Shown: in pieces, positions 6,360 to 14,653 of the stretch | Layout: the number at the start of each line of letters is the position of its first letter | Position numbering within the stretch: position 1 is the stretch's first letter | From: CAYLLN01 sp036496265 | Lineage (GTDB): Bacteria > Planctomycetota > Planctomycetia > Pirellulales > Pirellulaceae | Assembly (NCBI GenBank): GCA_036496265.1 | Contig: DASXLL010000365.1 | Coordinates: 1-30,458, forward strand | DNA: 30,458 nt | Direction of reading: 5' to 3' | Made by a program: the position numbers and the translations under genes | The notes under the pieces: generated by a model | The model's input: only the letters and a program-made list of their open reading frames with translations | The model's database searches: none | Told to the model about the DNA's origin: nothing

Positions 6360-9065
6360 CTATTCCGCGTCTTTATCCAGAGTCTTCAGCTCATCGTCGC
6401 GAAAGTGGGCCAGGCGATCCGCAAACATTTTGTTGGCCGGCACTAGATCGATGCACTTCTGCGCCGCCGCCACCGCAGCCTCGCGATCACCGCGCTGAAA
6501 ATAAACTTCGGCGAGCGTGTCTTGATACGCCGCCTCATCCGGCACGAGTTGTACGGCCCTTTGAGCCAGGTTCAAGGCCTCATCCAGCTCACGCTGGCAG
6601 CGGGCGCACAGCCAGGCCCCATTGTTGAGATACGTCGCGCTGTCGGGAAACTCGTCAATTACCGCTTTGTGTACAGCCAGCGACCGCTCGAACAACCCAT
6701 CAGCCAATTGCCGATTTCCCGCATCGGTGAGCGCCGGAACGAGATCGATCGTGGCTCGAATTTCGGCTGGCATCAATTTCTCGCAACGAGCAAGTTCGGT
6801 CTCGGCCATTTCGAACTTCCTGTCGGCAATCGCCGCTCGCGCGAGCACCTTATGAATCACATGCGGCAGCAGGAGGTATCCTTCGTTTTCGCTGATGTTC
6901 GCGCTCGGGTTCAGCACATGCAGCAGAATCTGCTGCCGCAGTAGCGCTGACCTTCGCGGCTCGTTCGTGCTGACCAGGCTGCCAATATGCTGGCCCGCAT
7001 TAATGGTATTTTGTGAATCAGGAAGAGCAGTGCGACAGATGAGTTCGCATTGCCGAACGACTTCCTCCTTAAGCGACGGATCGACGAACGATTTAGCCAG
7101 CGAAAAACGGGCCTCCGGCGCCAGGACCATGAGGTTGGCCAACAAAAGTTGCTTTTTTCCCGCTTCGATTTCGCCTGCTTGAGTCAAGGCATGGCCCAAC
7201 AAATAACCGACCGTAGCGTCAGCCGGATTGGCCTTTGCCGCGGCCGCATAATGCTTGGCAGCCGCCTTCCAATCGCCCTCGCTCGCCGCCAGGTCACCGA
7301 CGTGTGAGCTGCTGGCCGGATAAACTTCTGCGGCTTCGAGAAATAACTGCCGAGCCAGCTCCAGGTCGCCGCGAATCTTGCACGTTTGGCCGAAAGCGAC
7401 CAGTCGCTCGGCCTTGGCTTTGGCCGGCAGGTCCTTAACGGACTCGCGCGCCTTCGCGACAAGCTCTCGCCAGTTTTCAGGCGGCCCTCCGCGACGTGGA
7501 TTGGGAGTTACCAGGGAGGCGGCGAGCAAAATCGCCTTGGCACGATCCATTTGCGGATCATCGGCCGTCAGCCGCTCGTGCCAAGCCAGCGCCAGAGGCG
7601 CCTCAAGACGGGCGATCACCGCAAATAGGTTCGCGGCAGCAGCGCCTGCGGCCATGGCTTCCGCGCCATAGCGAGCTGCGTCTTCCGTTCGCCCCAAGTG
7701 CCAGGCAAACATCGACAACAGCGATTGTCGGCGTCCTCGGTCGCCCGGCGGTTGCGGCAGCTCACGCACAATCTTCCAGATCTGCTCGACTTGCTCCTTG
7801 CGGCCCAGTTCACGAAGCTGCCGCGCGACCTGCTCAGCGAGGATCATGCGATATTCATCTGACTGAGCGGGCACCAGTCCAAGTGGTGTCGGCAATTGGC
7901 CAAACCACAAACGATCGAGGGACTTGTCTGGTGCGACTGCCACAAATTCGAGGGCCTCACGATGCCGATGCCGCTGCCGATAGACCGTGTGGGCAAGCGG
8001 CGGATTGATTCTCCGCATGATCGCCAGCCCATCGTCGATGTGCTCATTGACAAACAGCGTCTTCGCCGCGGTCAAAAGAAGATTTACGGCCACGTTCGCG
8101 GCCGGCTGCCCAAATGGATCGGGCTGCTTGTCGGCGGGCGGCAGATCTTTGAACCGCTGCACGTTTGCCGTTTTCAGCAACTCCGCGAGCGTCCGCTGAT
8201 GGTCGGCTTCGTTGCCTGCCAGCCGATAGAACGTCGTCGCGAACGCCATCCCCTCCAGGCGCGAAGAATTCCGCCGATAAAACTCCTCCGCCAGCGGCGC
8301 AGCTTCTTCCCACCGCCCCGCTTCGGCTCGCAGGTTCACGCGCAGAATCAAATCGCTCGTTTTGTCGGCTGCTTCCGTGGCTGCCGGCAGATCACCTTTC
8401 GCCCGCAACAGATACGCCAGTCGAGTCCAAGCCTCGTTGTCGCCTTCAGTGGCGCGCTCGCGTGCGGCGGCAATTCTCTGATCGAGTCTATCCGTGAGGA
8501 TCAAAAACGCCGTGAGCTGCGGCAAACCGGTTTCCGTCGTTGCAACTAGCTCCAAGACCTCTTCGGCCTGGCCCAGTTCTCCTTTGGCAACGAGCGGCCC
8601 GACAATCTTCGACGCCTGGCTCGCGATTGTCGTCGCGAGATTTCGCCGCTCCTGCTGACTTTGCTCGCCGCGAATCAGGGCCAGCACCGTTTGCCAGCGC
8701 TCCTTGGCTTGCAACTCATTCAGAGCCTGCCGCCGCTGCTCCGGATTTTGCGAATAGCGAAATTGGTCAATCAGCACCAGGACCTCCGCTGGGGTATCCG
8801 GCCGAATTCCCAAACGCAGCTTTTTAAGCAACGCCGCGGCCCGGGTGCGAACTTCCGGATCGGTGCTTTTCGCCGCTTTTGTCAGTGCCTCTTCGGCGGT
8901 CTGACCCGCCTGCCAAAGCACCTCCGTCGCCGCCTGGCGGACATCGAATTCCGCCGCGCTGAGGTCTTCGACGGCTTTGGCGACCTCGCCGGCCGTCGGC
9001 TCCGCGCCTGCAACCCGCGCGAAAAATACAACTGTGACCAATAGCCCCAGCCTGGCAAATCTCAT
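6360..9065 (-). CDS. Large secreted HEAT/TPR repeat protein
   Basis: Protein of about 901 residues with no enzymatic motif. A signal peptide (MRFARLGLLVTVVFFARVAGAEP) suggests export to the periplasm. The first 100 residues after it resemble HEAT-type helices (FDVRQAATEVLWQAG, DPEVRTRAAALLKKL). The rest is Ala/Leu/Glu-rich helical hairpins typical of TPR repeats, clearest near the C-terminus (AYQDTLAEVYFQRGDREAAV). It is probably a protein-interaction scaffold; the partner is unknown. The open frame continues upstream to 9272, but ATG 9065 (or 9074) begins the signal peptide and lies downstream of a candidate -10, and the upstream part would cross the divergent promoter and the nitrilase start. 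It is convergent with the GT2 gene and divergent from the nitrilase gene. Confidence 0.8.
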   Translation of the reverse strand: MRFARLGLLVTVVFFARVAGAEPTAGEVAKAVEDLSAAEFDVRQAATEVLWQAGQTAEEALTKAAKSTDPEVRTRAAALLKKLRLGIRPDTPAEVLVLIDQFRYSQNPEQRRQALNELQAKERWQTVLALIRGEQSQQERRNLATTIASQASKIVGPLVAKGELGQAEEVLELVATTETGLPQLTAFLILTDRLDQRIAAARERATEGDNEAWTRLAYLLRAKGDLPAATEAADKTSDLILRVNLRAEAGRWEEAAPLAEEFYRRNSSRLEGMAFATTFYRLAGNEADHQRTLAELLKTANVQRFKDLPPADKQPDPFGQPAANVAVNLLLTAAKTLFVNEHIDDGLAIMRRINPPLAHTVYRQRHRHREALEFVAVAPDKSLDRLWFGQLPTPLGLVPAQSDEYRMILAEQVARQLRELGRKEQVEQIWKIVRELPQPPGDRGRRQSLLSMFAWHLGRTEDAARYGAEAMAAGAAAANLFAVIARLEAPLALAWHERLTADDPQMDRAKAILLAASLVTPNPRRGGPPENWRELVAKARESVKDLPAKAKAERLVAFGQTCKIRGDLELARQLFLEAAEVYPASSSHVGDLAASEGDWKAAAKHYAAAAKANPADATVGYLLGHALTQAGEIEAGKKQLLLANLMVLAPEARFSLAKSFVDPSLKEEVVRQCELICRTALPDSQNTINAGQHIGSLVSTNEPRRSALLRQQILLHVLNPSANISENEGYLLLPHVIHKVLARAAIADRKFEMAETELARCEKLMPAEIRATIDLVPALTDAGNRQLADGLFERSLAVHKAVIDEFPDSATYLNNGAWLCARCQRELDEALNLAQRAVQLVPDEAAYQDTLAEVYFQRGDREAAVAAAQKCIDLVPANKMFADRLAHFRDDELKTLDKDAE

Positions 9066-9125
9066 CCTTCGCATCCTTACTCTCGAGCGCCCAGCCAGCC
9101 GGTTTTTAACAGCTCGCTTCCCCGT

Positions 9126-9131
9126 AATATA
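9126..9131 (-). promoter_or_regulatory. Candidate -10 box for the HEAT/TPR gene
   Basis: Read on the - strand this is TATATT, about 55-60 bases before the ATG at 9065. It is the left arm of a near-symmetric arrangement with the TATAAT at 9164-9169. No clear -35 is visible. Confidence 0.35.
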
Positions 9132-9163
9132 CCGCGATGTCGCGGCGCGGCGGGAAGCCGGTA

Positions 9164-9169
9164 TATAAT
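9164..9169 (+). promoter_or_regulatory. Candidate -10 box for the nitrilase-family gene
   Basis: A perfect TATAAT lies 51 bases before ATG 9221, giving a predicted leader of about 45 nt. The -35 region is GC-rich and does not match TTGACA, so activation by a regulator or a different sigma factor is possible. Confidence 0.42.
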
Positions 9170-9220
9170 CACTCGCTGAAGAACCCGCGGAAATGGCTCG
9201 GCCTTTGAGAGGTGGCAACG

Positions 9221-10561
9221 ATGAAGATGTCCCGATTCGGGGTCGCGTTGGCGTTGAGTTTCTCGCTGGCAATCGGGCTGGTGGCAGCTGAAGGCACGCT
9301 CACAACTTTGCCGCCGGGTTGGGCCACCGCGGCGCCGCGAGACGAAATCAAGCCGCTCTTTCGTCATGAGCCGGCTGGCGGTCGCGGTGGACGCGAGGCG
9401 TTCATTATTTCCGGCGACCAGCGCGACGGGACCAGCGGCTGGTGGCAAAAGACATTCGATGTCGAAGGCGGCAAGACGTATTCATTCTCGGCGTGGCGCA
9501 GGCTCGAAGGCGTTGACTCAGGCCGCCGCTCTGGACTGGTTCGCATCTTGTGGCGCGACGATAAAGGCAACACGGTCAAACGCGATGAGGCAACCGCCGG
9601 CCGCTACCTGCACGGAGCGCACGCCACTGCGGAGCCCGAATATCCCGCCGACAAAAACACGGATTCAGCCGGTTGGACCGAAGTTGGCGAGATGCTCACC
9701 GCGCCGAGTGCGGCTCGCAAAGCGATTGTGGAGCTGCATTACCGTTGGGGTCATGGCGGGCAAATCACTTGGAGTGATGTTTCGCTGACGCCGACAATGT
9801 ATCAGCCACGAATGGTGCGTCTGGCTGCGGTTCACTACCGGCCGCAGTCAGGCAAAACGCCCGCGGAGAAGCGGGAGCAATTCGCTCCGTTGATCGCCAA
9901 GGCTGCCGAACAACGGGCTGATCTCGTTGTCTTGCCAGAGACGCTCACGTATTACCAAACGGGTCTCAGCTACGCAGATGCCGCCGAGCCGATCCCCGGA
10001 CCATCGACGGATTATTTCGCCGCACTCGCCAAAAAACATGATCTCTATATTGTCGCCGGACTGTTGGAACGCGATCAGCATCTGATTTACAACGTCGCGG
10101 TGTTGCTTGGGCCGGACGGTAGCATTGCGGGCAAGTATCGCAAGGTTTGTTTGCCGCGCGGGGAATGGATGGGGGGCGTTCAGCCAGGTCACGAGTATCC
10201 CGTGTTCGATACGCGGTTCGGCAAGCTGGGGATGATGGTTTGTTATGACGGTTTCTATCCGGAGGTGGCTCGCGAGTTGTCGAATCGTGGGGCGGAGGTG
10301 ATTGCGTTTCCCGTGTGGGGCTGCAATCCCATGCTCGCTGCCGCGCGGGCCTGCGAAAACCACGTCTATCTGGTCTCCAGCACCTACAGCGATCCATCTT
10401 CGTTGTGGATGCCTACCGCCGTTTTCAACCACGCGGGCGATCGGCTCGTCGAGGCTAAAAATTGGGGCGACGTTGTGGTCGCCGAAGTCGATCTCAATAA
10501 GCGGCTGTATTGGGCGAGCCTCGGCGACTTCAAGGACGAGTTGCAGCGGCAGCGGCCGTGA
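9221..10561 (+). CDS. Secreted carbon-nitrogen hydrolase (nitrilase superfamily) with N-terminal accessory domain
   Basis: Predicted amidase or related C-N hydrolase of 446 residues. A signal peptide spans residues 1-23. Residues 24-195 form a beta-rich region resembling a carbohydrate-binding or galactose-binding-like domain (KTYSFSAWRRLEG, then GWTEVGEMLTAPS). The nitrilase domain follows from about 198. Its catalytic triad is visible: Glu240 in VVLPETLTY, Lys308 in KYRKVCLP and Cys341 in MMVCYDGFYPE. ATG 9221 was chosen over GTG 9212 because GAGAGG at 9208-9213 sits at proper spacing. An in-frame ATG at 9227 is possible. The UdgX gene follows after 34 bases and may be cotranscribed. Substrate is unknown. 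Confidence 0.85.
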   Translation: MKMSRFGVALALSFSLAIGLVAAEGTLTTLPPGWATAAPRDEIKPLFRHEPAGGRGGREAFIISGDQRDGTSGWWQKTFDVEGGKTYSFSAWRRLEGVDSGRRSGLVRILWRDDKGNTVKRDEATAGRYLHGAHATAEPEYPADKNTDSAGWTEVGEMLTAPSAARKAIVELHYRWGHGGQITWSDVSLTPTMYQPRMVRLAAVHYRPQSGKTPAEKREQFAPLIAKAAEQRADLVVLPETLTYYQTGLSYADAAEPIPGPSTDYFAALAKKHDLYIVAGLLERDQHLIYNVAVLLGPDGSIAGKYRKVCLPRGEWMGGVQPGHEYPVFDTRFGKLGMMVCYDGFYPEVARELSNRGAEVIAFPVWGCNPMLAAARACENHVYLVSSTYSDPSSLWMPTAVFNHAGDRLVEAKNWGDVVVAEVDLNKRLYWASLGDFKDELQRQRP

Positions 10562-10595
10562 CCGATTGGCACGCCCATTGCATTAGCAACGCGGC

Positions 10596-11234
10596 ATGCA
10601 GACTGCGTTGCCGACAGCCGAGGCTTTCCTGCCCTCGAAGCACGATCTTTCTTCGCTGCGAGAAGCGGCGAAACACTGCGAAGGCTGCCCGCTCTATGCG
10701 AACGCAACGCAAACGGTATTTGGCTCCGGCCCGGCCCGGGCGGACGTCGTCATGGTCGGCGAACAGCCGGGCGATGTGGAAGACCGACAGGGAAAGCCAT
10801 TCGTAGGCCCGGCTGGGCGGTTGCTCGATCAAATGCTAGCGGAAGCGGGAATTGATCGCAGCCGGGTTTATGTCACGAACGCGGTCAAGCACTTCAAATG
10901 GACACCGCGCGGGAAGCGACGATTGCATGGAAAGCCGAACTCACGCGAAATCTTTGCATGTCGGCCGTGGCTAGAGGCGGAGCTCGAAGTAGTGAAGCCG
11001 GATTTGCTCGTGTTGCTCGGCGCGACGGCGGCTCAGTCGCTGCTTGGCCGTCAGTTTCGTATCACGAAGCATCGGGGCGAGCCGATGGAAACCGATTGGG
11101 CGGCGTGGACGATGGCGACGTATCATCCCTCGGCCCTGCTGCGGTCGATTCATCAGCAGGGGAGCGAGGAGCTTCGCGAGGAATTCTTGGCGGATATGAA
11201 GCTTGTCGCGAAGAAGCTGCGTGAGCTTCGGTGA
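10596..11234 (+). CDS. UdgX-type uracil-DNA glycosylase
   Basis: Family-4-like uracil-DNA glycosylase of 212 residues, which removes uracil from DNA. The active-site motif GEQPGD lies at 55-60, followed by KPFVGPAGRLLD and the C-terminal YHPSALLR motif. Residues 105-111 (RGKRRLH) form the Arg-rich loop that marks UdgX. In the characterised mycobacterial UdgX the His of the KRRIH loop attacks the abasic sugar and leaves the enzyme covalently bound to DNA; the matching residue here is His111. Only three Cys are present (28, 31, 122). His99 in AVKHFKW occupies the region where family 4 enzymes carry another cluster Cys, so it could be the fourth iron-sulfur ligand. The gene ends 14 bases from the convergent DUF1080 gene. 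Confidence 0.88.
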   Translation: MQTALPTAEAFLPSKHDLSSLREAAKHCEGCPLYANATQTVFGSGPARADVVMVGEQPGDVEDRQGKPFVGPAGRLLDQMLAEAGIDRSRVYVTNAVKHFKWTPRGKRRLHGKPNSREIFACRPWLEAELEVVKPDLLVLLGATAAQSLLGRQFRITKHRGEPMETDWAAWTMATYHPSALLRSIHQQGSEELREEFLADMKLVAKKLRELR

Positions 11235-11248
11235 CGCCGAGCATTCAG

Positions 11249-11899
11249 TTACGGCAGCCGCTTGACCTTGATATTGCGGTACATCACGGTGCTGCCGGGA
11301 TCATGTGCTTGCAGGGCGAAGGTGCCTTCGCCGACTCGGCGGCCGGGCTCCATACCTTTTTCCTTGGCTAGCGCTTCAGGATTCTCGGTGTAGTCCGCGG
11401 TAACTTTGTCGTTGATTTTGATGACGACATGGTTGCCCTGAACGATAATCTCATACTTGAACCATTCGTTGTCCTTCGCTGGCGCCTCGAGCACCTTCGC
11501 GACTTTATACACTCCGCCCGTTTTCTGCGGGTCCTTGTCGTAACTGTTGTTGACCTGGCATTCGTGGCCTTGCGCGGGCCAGTTGGTGTCTTGATACTTG
11601 GTATGGAAGTAAATGCCGCCGTTGCTGTGCGGCTTGGTCATCACTTCGCACTTGAAATCGAAATTCTTGAACGGCTGATCGTCACCGACATAGAACAAGT
11701 GGCACCGATCGCCGTTGGCAACGATCGCGCCGTCCTTGAGTTGGATGCTATCCGAGTGCTCGGTCGATTTCTTCCAGCCGTCGAGCGACGCGCCATCGAA
11801 AATCGTCACGAAGCCGTCGGCATCGGGCTTTTTGTCAATGGCGAGAAGCGGGGAAACGATGGCGAGACCAAGCAGGCAAAGGCCAAGGCGGCGTAGCAT
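11249..11899 (-). CDS. DUF1080 (3-keto-disaccharide hydrolase-like) secreted protein
   Basis: Secreted protein of 216 residues with a signal peptide (residues 1-20) and one DUF1080 domain, a LamG-like jelly-roll found in large numbers in planctomycetes. Family marks are FVTIFDGASLDGWK (30-43), SNGGIYFHTKY in the middle and GTFALQAHDPGSTVMYRNIKVK at the end. Members are now often annotated as 3-keto-glycoside hydrolases acting on carbohydrates; activity here is inferred only from the family. The gene follows the M20 peptidase on the same strand after 75 bases, and ACTGGAGT precedes the ATG as a weak ribosome binding site. Confidence 0.86.
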   Translation of the reverse strand: MLRRLGLCLLGLAIVSPLLAIDKKPDADGFVTIFDGASLDGWKKSTEHSDSIQLKDGAIVANGDRCHLFYVGDDQPFKNFDFKCEVMTKPHSNGGIYFHTKYQDTNWPAQGHECQVNNSYDKDPQKTGGVYKVAKVLEAPAKDNEWFKYEIIVQGNHVVIKINDKVTADYTENPEALAKEKGMEPGRRVGEGTFALQAHDPGSTVMYRNIKVKRLP

Positions 11900-11974
11900 C
11901 GCAATTGACTCCAGTGAGATAAAAAACAGATCGATTGGCGTAGTTTGACGACAACAGCAGAGGCTGTAAATCAG

Positions 11975-13342
11975 TCACGGCTTCTTCAAAAACTCCAGCA
12001 GGACCATTGCGTCCGCCTTTGTTCCGGCAGCGATCGTCGGGAGTTCACATTTGAACTTGGAATTGTGCCCGGGTGGCGGTGGGTTGCCTTTCTTGATCTG
12101 CTCGACGACATCCACTGGCCCGCAGCCGATGCGGACGTGGAGAATTTTCGTGGTTGGGTGCGGTGAGGCGAGGTCTTGGAAATCTTCGGAGCCCATTGCC
12201 GTGGGCAAGCCTGGAACAGCGTTTTCGTCGCCGAGCGCTAGGCGAATCGCAGGCTCGGCACGCTTCACGGCTGCTTCGTCGTTGATGAGTGGGCCGGCGC
12301 TGCCTTTCATGATGTATTTGGGCATCTTTTCGGGCGGCACGTCGGCGGCGACAGCAATGGCATCGGTCACGCGCTTGATGCCGTTGATCAGCTTTTCGCG
12401 AACTTTGGGTTCGAACCAGCGGATGTTAACCTTCAGAGTCGCAGTGTCGGGAATGACGTTGTTGGCGTTCCCGGCCTGAAACGATCCAACGGTGAGCACA
12501 GAAGGCTCTTGTGGGTCGATCGACTGGCTAACAAGTGCCTGATAGCTAACGATCGCGAGCGCGCCCATCGTAATGGGGTCCTTAGCACTCTGTGGGGCGG
12601 AGCCGTGGCCGCCGACGCCCGTGATGAGCACGTCGATTTGGTCAGTGCCCGCATTTCGCCTCCCGGCCTTCACTGACGCCGCGCCCGTTGGATGTTGCGG
12701 TGTCACATGCGATGCAATCAGCACGTCCGGCGGCGGTGCTTTGTCATACAAGCCGCCCTGCACCATCGCCCGCGCTCCCTCGATCAGTTCTTCCGCCGGC
12801 TGGGCGATTAACACCAGCGTGCCCGACCAATCCGATTTCAGCTCCTTCATGATCTTGGCCACGCCGATCAAAAACACGACATGCGCATCGTGGCCACAGG
12901 CGTGCATCACCGGCGTTAAGCTGCCGCTGGCCGAAGTTCCCGTGGCCCGGCTGGCATAGGGGAGCCCCGTTTCTTCGAGCACTGGCAACGCATCCATATC
13001 GCTGCGGAACATGATCACTGGTCCGGGGCCATTCTTGAGAATTCCGACGACGCCTGTTTTGCCGATGCCGGTGTATGTCTCGTAGCCGAGGTTTTGAAAC
13101 TCCTTTGCCACGAGTGCGGCCGTTCGGACTTCCTGGAAGCCCAGTTCTGGATGCTGATGCAGGTCCAGGAAAATTTCCGTGAGACGCTTTTCATCGCGAT
13201 CGACGAGTTCTCGCACTTTGGCGGCGAGTTGCGCTGACGCTTGCTCGGCAGCCCTTATGGGAGCGGCGGCTAAATCTGCGAGGGTGGCCAAAACGAGTGC
13301 GAGCAAATAACACGTGAGTGGTCGAATGGATTTGGATTTCAT
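11975..13342 (-). CDS. M20 family amidohydrolase, secreted
   Basis: Zinc-dependent M20D-type amidohydrolase (hippurate/N-acyl-amino-acid hydrolase group) of 455 residues, expected to release amino acids from acylated or peptide-like substrates. A signal peptide occupies about 1-32, so it acts outside the cytoplasm, which is less usual for this group. Visible motifs are FRSDMDALPVLEETGLPY, the metal-binding MHACGHDAHV, and PAEELIEGARAMVQGGLY with catalytic Glu. A dimerisation domain lies between, with GVGGHGSAPQ. The end has the GSEDFQDLA metal-ligand segment. AGGAGG on the - strand (13351-13356) lies 8 bases before the ATG and fixes the start. Confidence 0.88.
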   Translation of the reverse strand: MKSKSIRPLTCYLLALVLATLADLAAAPIRAAEQASAQLAAKVRELVDRDEKRLTEIFLDLHQHPELGFQEVRTAALVAKEFQNLGYETYTGIGKTGVVGILKNGPGPVIMFRSDMDALPVLEETGLPYASRATGTSASGSLTPVMHACGHDAHVVFLIGVAKIMKELKSDWSGTLVLIAQPAEELIEGARAMVQGGLYDKAPPPDVLIASHVTPQHPTGAASVKAGRRNAGTDQIDVLITGVGGHGSAPQSAKDPITMGALAIVSYQALVSQSIDPQEPSVLTVGSFQAGNANNVIPDTATLKVNIRWFEPKVREKLINGIKRVTDAIAVAADVPPEKMPKYIMKGSAGPLINDEAAVKRAEPAIRLALGDENAVPGLPTAMGSEDFQDLASPHPTTKILHVRIGCGPVDVVEQIKKGNPPPPGHNSKFKCELPTIAAGTKADAMVLLEFLKKP

Positions 13343-13652
13343 TTTTATGGCCTCCTCAAAGTTTCGGTCGGCGCTAACATTTCCGGAAAATTATTTTCGA
13401 GGTGAAATCCGCAATTCGTTGGATAACAATGGTTTACGAAAACTAACACCGCTAACATGGCGCTAACAGTTAGCGGGTGTGAGCCGCGGGATCGGTTGTG
13501 ACCTGGCAACTAACTCGGGCCGGTCGGCTGCACAGCAGGTCCTATTAGATAGATTGCAAACGGCTTAAAAAACCGGGCCAGATTCTTGAAGATTTTTTCA
13601 AGCGGAAAATTGGAATTTGTGCGCGAGTTGGCCGAAAGAGTGTTCACAAGCC
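13343..13652. other. 310-bp divergent intergenic region
   Basis: The region separates the M20 gene (-) from the isomerase-like gene (+). It is less GC-rich than its flanks and shows no credible gene. It contains the M20 ribosome binding site, three GCTAACA heptamers (13373, 13451, 13462) plus a related ACTAACA (13442), and overlapping inverted repeats at 13446-13480. Promoters for both flanking genes should lie here, but I found no strong -10/-35 pair. Confidence 0.5.
13446..13480. repeat. Overlapping alternative inverted repeats
   Basis: GTTAGCG at 13469-13475 can pair perfectly with the adjacent CGCTAAC at 13461-13467. It can also pair, within a longer arm to 13480, with ACACC-GCTAAC at 13446-13456 with one bulged base. 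The two pairings exclude each other. This could be an operator, a recombination relic or an RNA switch; nothing in the sequence decides. Confidence 0.5.
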
Positions 13653-14573
13653 ATGCGAACGATCGCAGAATTGAAACCGGGGCTGTTTTCCGTGAGTTAT
13701 GCGGGCTTTTGGGGCCAGGCGGCGCTGACGGTCGAGGAGTTCATCGCACGGGCGGGCAAGCTGGGGTTTTCGTCGGTGATGCTGGCGGGGAAGCGGCCGC
13801 ATATGTCGCCGCTGGATGCGACGCCGGAGCGCCTGGAGCAAATTCAGGCGGCGCTGCGGCAGGCGGGAATTACGTGTGACGTCATCGCGGGATATACGAA
13901 TTTAGCGAGCAGTGCTGCGGCTGAGGTGCCGACCACGGAGATGCAGATCGCGTATGTGGAGTCGCTGTGCCAGATCGCAGCGGCACTGGGTGCCGACGTT
14001 GTCAGGGTTTTTACAGCCTATGAGACCGGCGATCGCGATCCGGCAGCGCTGTGGCGGCGCGTTGTCTCAGTTGTTCGAGAAATGTGCGACCGTGCGCGCG
14101 ATTATCGCGTGACGATTGCGATTCAAAACCACCATGATCTGGCGCTGGACACCGATTCATTGCTCGATTTGGTCGCGGAAATCGATCGGCCGAACTGCAG
14201 GCTGGGTTTTGATGCCTGGTCGCCGGCACTGCGCGGTGAGGACCTTTATAACGCGGCAAAGAAAGCAGCGCCGCTGACGGCGATTACGACGAACGCTGAT
14301 TACATTTGCATTCCGCGATGGAAGTATCGGCCAGAGTTGGTGAATTATGAGCGGTTGGCGCCGGACGAGGTTCGCGCGGTTCCGTTTGGGACGGGCTTCA
14401 TTGATTACGCGGCCTTTTTCCGCGGCCTGATCGAAGGTGGCTATAGCGGCCCGGCGACTTATGAAATTTGCTCGCCGATTCGCGGCGGCGGGTCGAGCGA
14501 GAATCTTGATGCGTGTGCCCGCAGTTATGTCGATTGGCTGAGGCGAGGCGGGGAGTTGCGGGTGATTGGTTGA
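13653..14573 (+). CDS. Sugar phosphate isomerase/epimerase-like TIM-barrel protein
   Basis: Xylose-isomerase-like TIM barrel (AP endonuclease family 2 fold) of 306 residues, the family that includes sugar isomerases and epimerases. Visible marks are EEFIARAGKLGFSSVMLAG early, ADVVRVFTAYETGD in the middle and the metal-binding segments IAIQNHHDLALDTDSLLDLV and LGFDAWSPA. The end has FIDYAAFFRGLIEGGYSGPATYEIC with a Glu ligand. There is no signal peptide, so it is cytoplasmic. ATG 13653 is chosen over the upstream GTG at 13617 because homology-like sequence starts at MRTIAELKPGLFSV. Substrate is unknown; the neighbouring sulfatases and DUF1080 suggest carbohydrate breakdown. Confidence 0.82.
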   Translation: MRTIAELKPGLFSVSYAGFWGQAALTVEEFIARAGKLGFSSVMLAGKRPHMSPLDATPERLEQIQAALRQAGITCDVIAGYTNLASSAAAEVPTTEMQIAYVESLCQIAAALGADVVRVFTAYETGDRDPAALWRRVVSVVREMCDRARDYRVTIAIQNHHDLALDTDSLLDLVAEIDRPNCRLGFDAWSPALRGEDLYNAAKKAAPLTAITTNADYICIPRWKYRPELVNYERLAPDEVRAVPFGTGFIDYAAFFRGLIEGGYSGPATYEICSPIRGGGSSENLDACARSYVDWLRRGGELRVIG

Positions 14574-14630
14574 GAGTGGTGAGCATAGCCACCCCTACAT
14601 GCTTACCCTCGCTTACGCTTCGGGTTAGTG

Positions 14631-14644
14631 TGTTGAGCTATAAT
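14631..14644 (+). promoter_or_regulatory. Promoter-like motif TGTTGAGCTATAAT
   Basis: A perfect TATAAT at 14639-14644 lies only 9 bases before the ATG of the radical SAM gene. The same 14-mer with one change occurs at 20127-20140 before the DapA-family gene. Transcription would begin within a few bases of the ATG, so the mRNA could be leaderless or nearly so. No Shine-Dalgarno is present. Confidence 0.45.
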
Positions 14645-14653
14645 GCGGCTGCT

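Noticed and set aside
6371..6379. DnaA-box-like TTATCCAGA
   Set aside because: One mismatch, single occurrence and inside a coding region; chance is the simpler explanation.
9066..9272. Upstream extension of the HEAT/TPR protein
   Set aside because: It crosses the divergent promoter boxes and the nitrilase start, and a signal peptide begins at 9065.
13446..13480. Integron attC-like site because of GTTAGC/GCTAAC
   Set aside because: The required core spacing and RYYYAAC/GTTRRRY ends are not met and no integrase gene is present.
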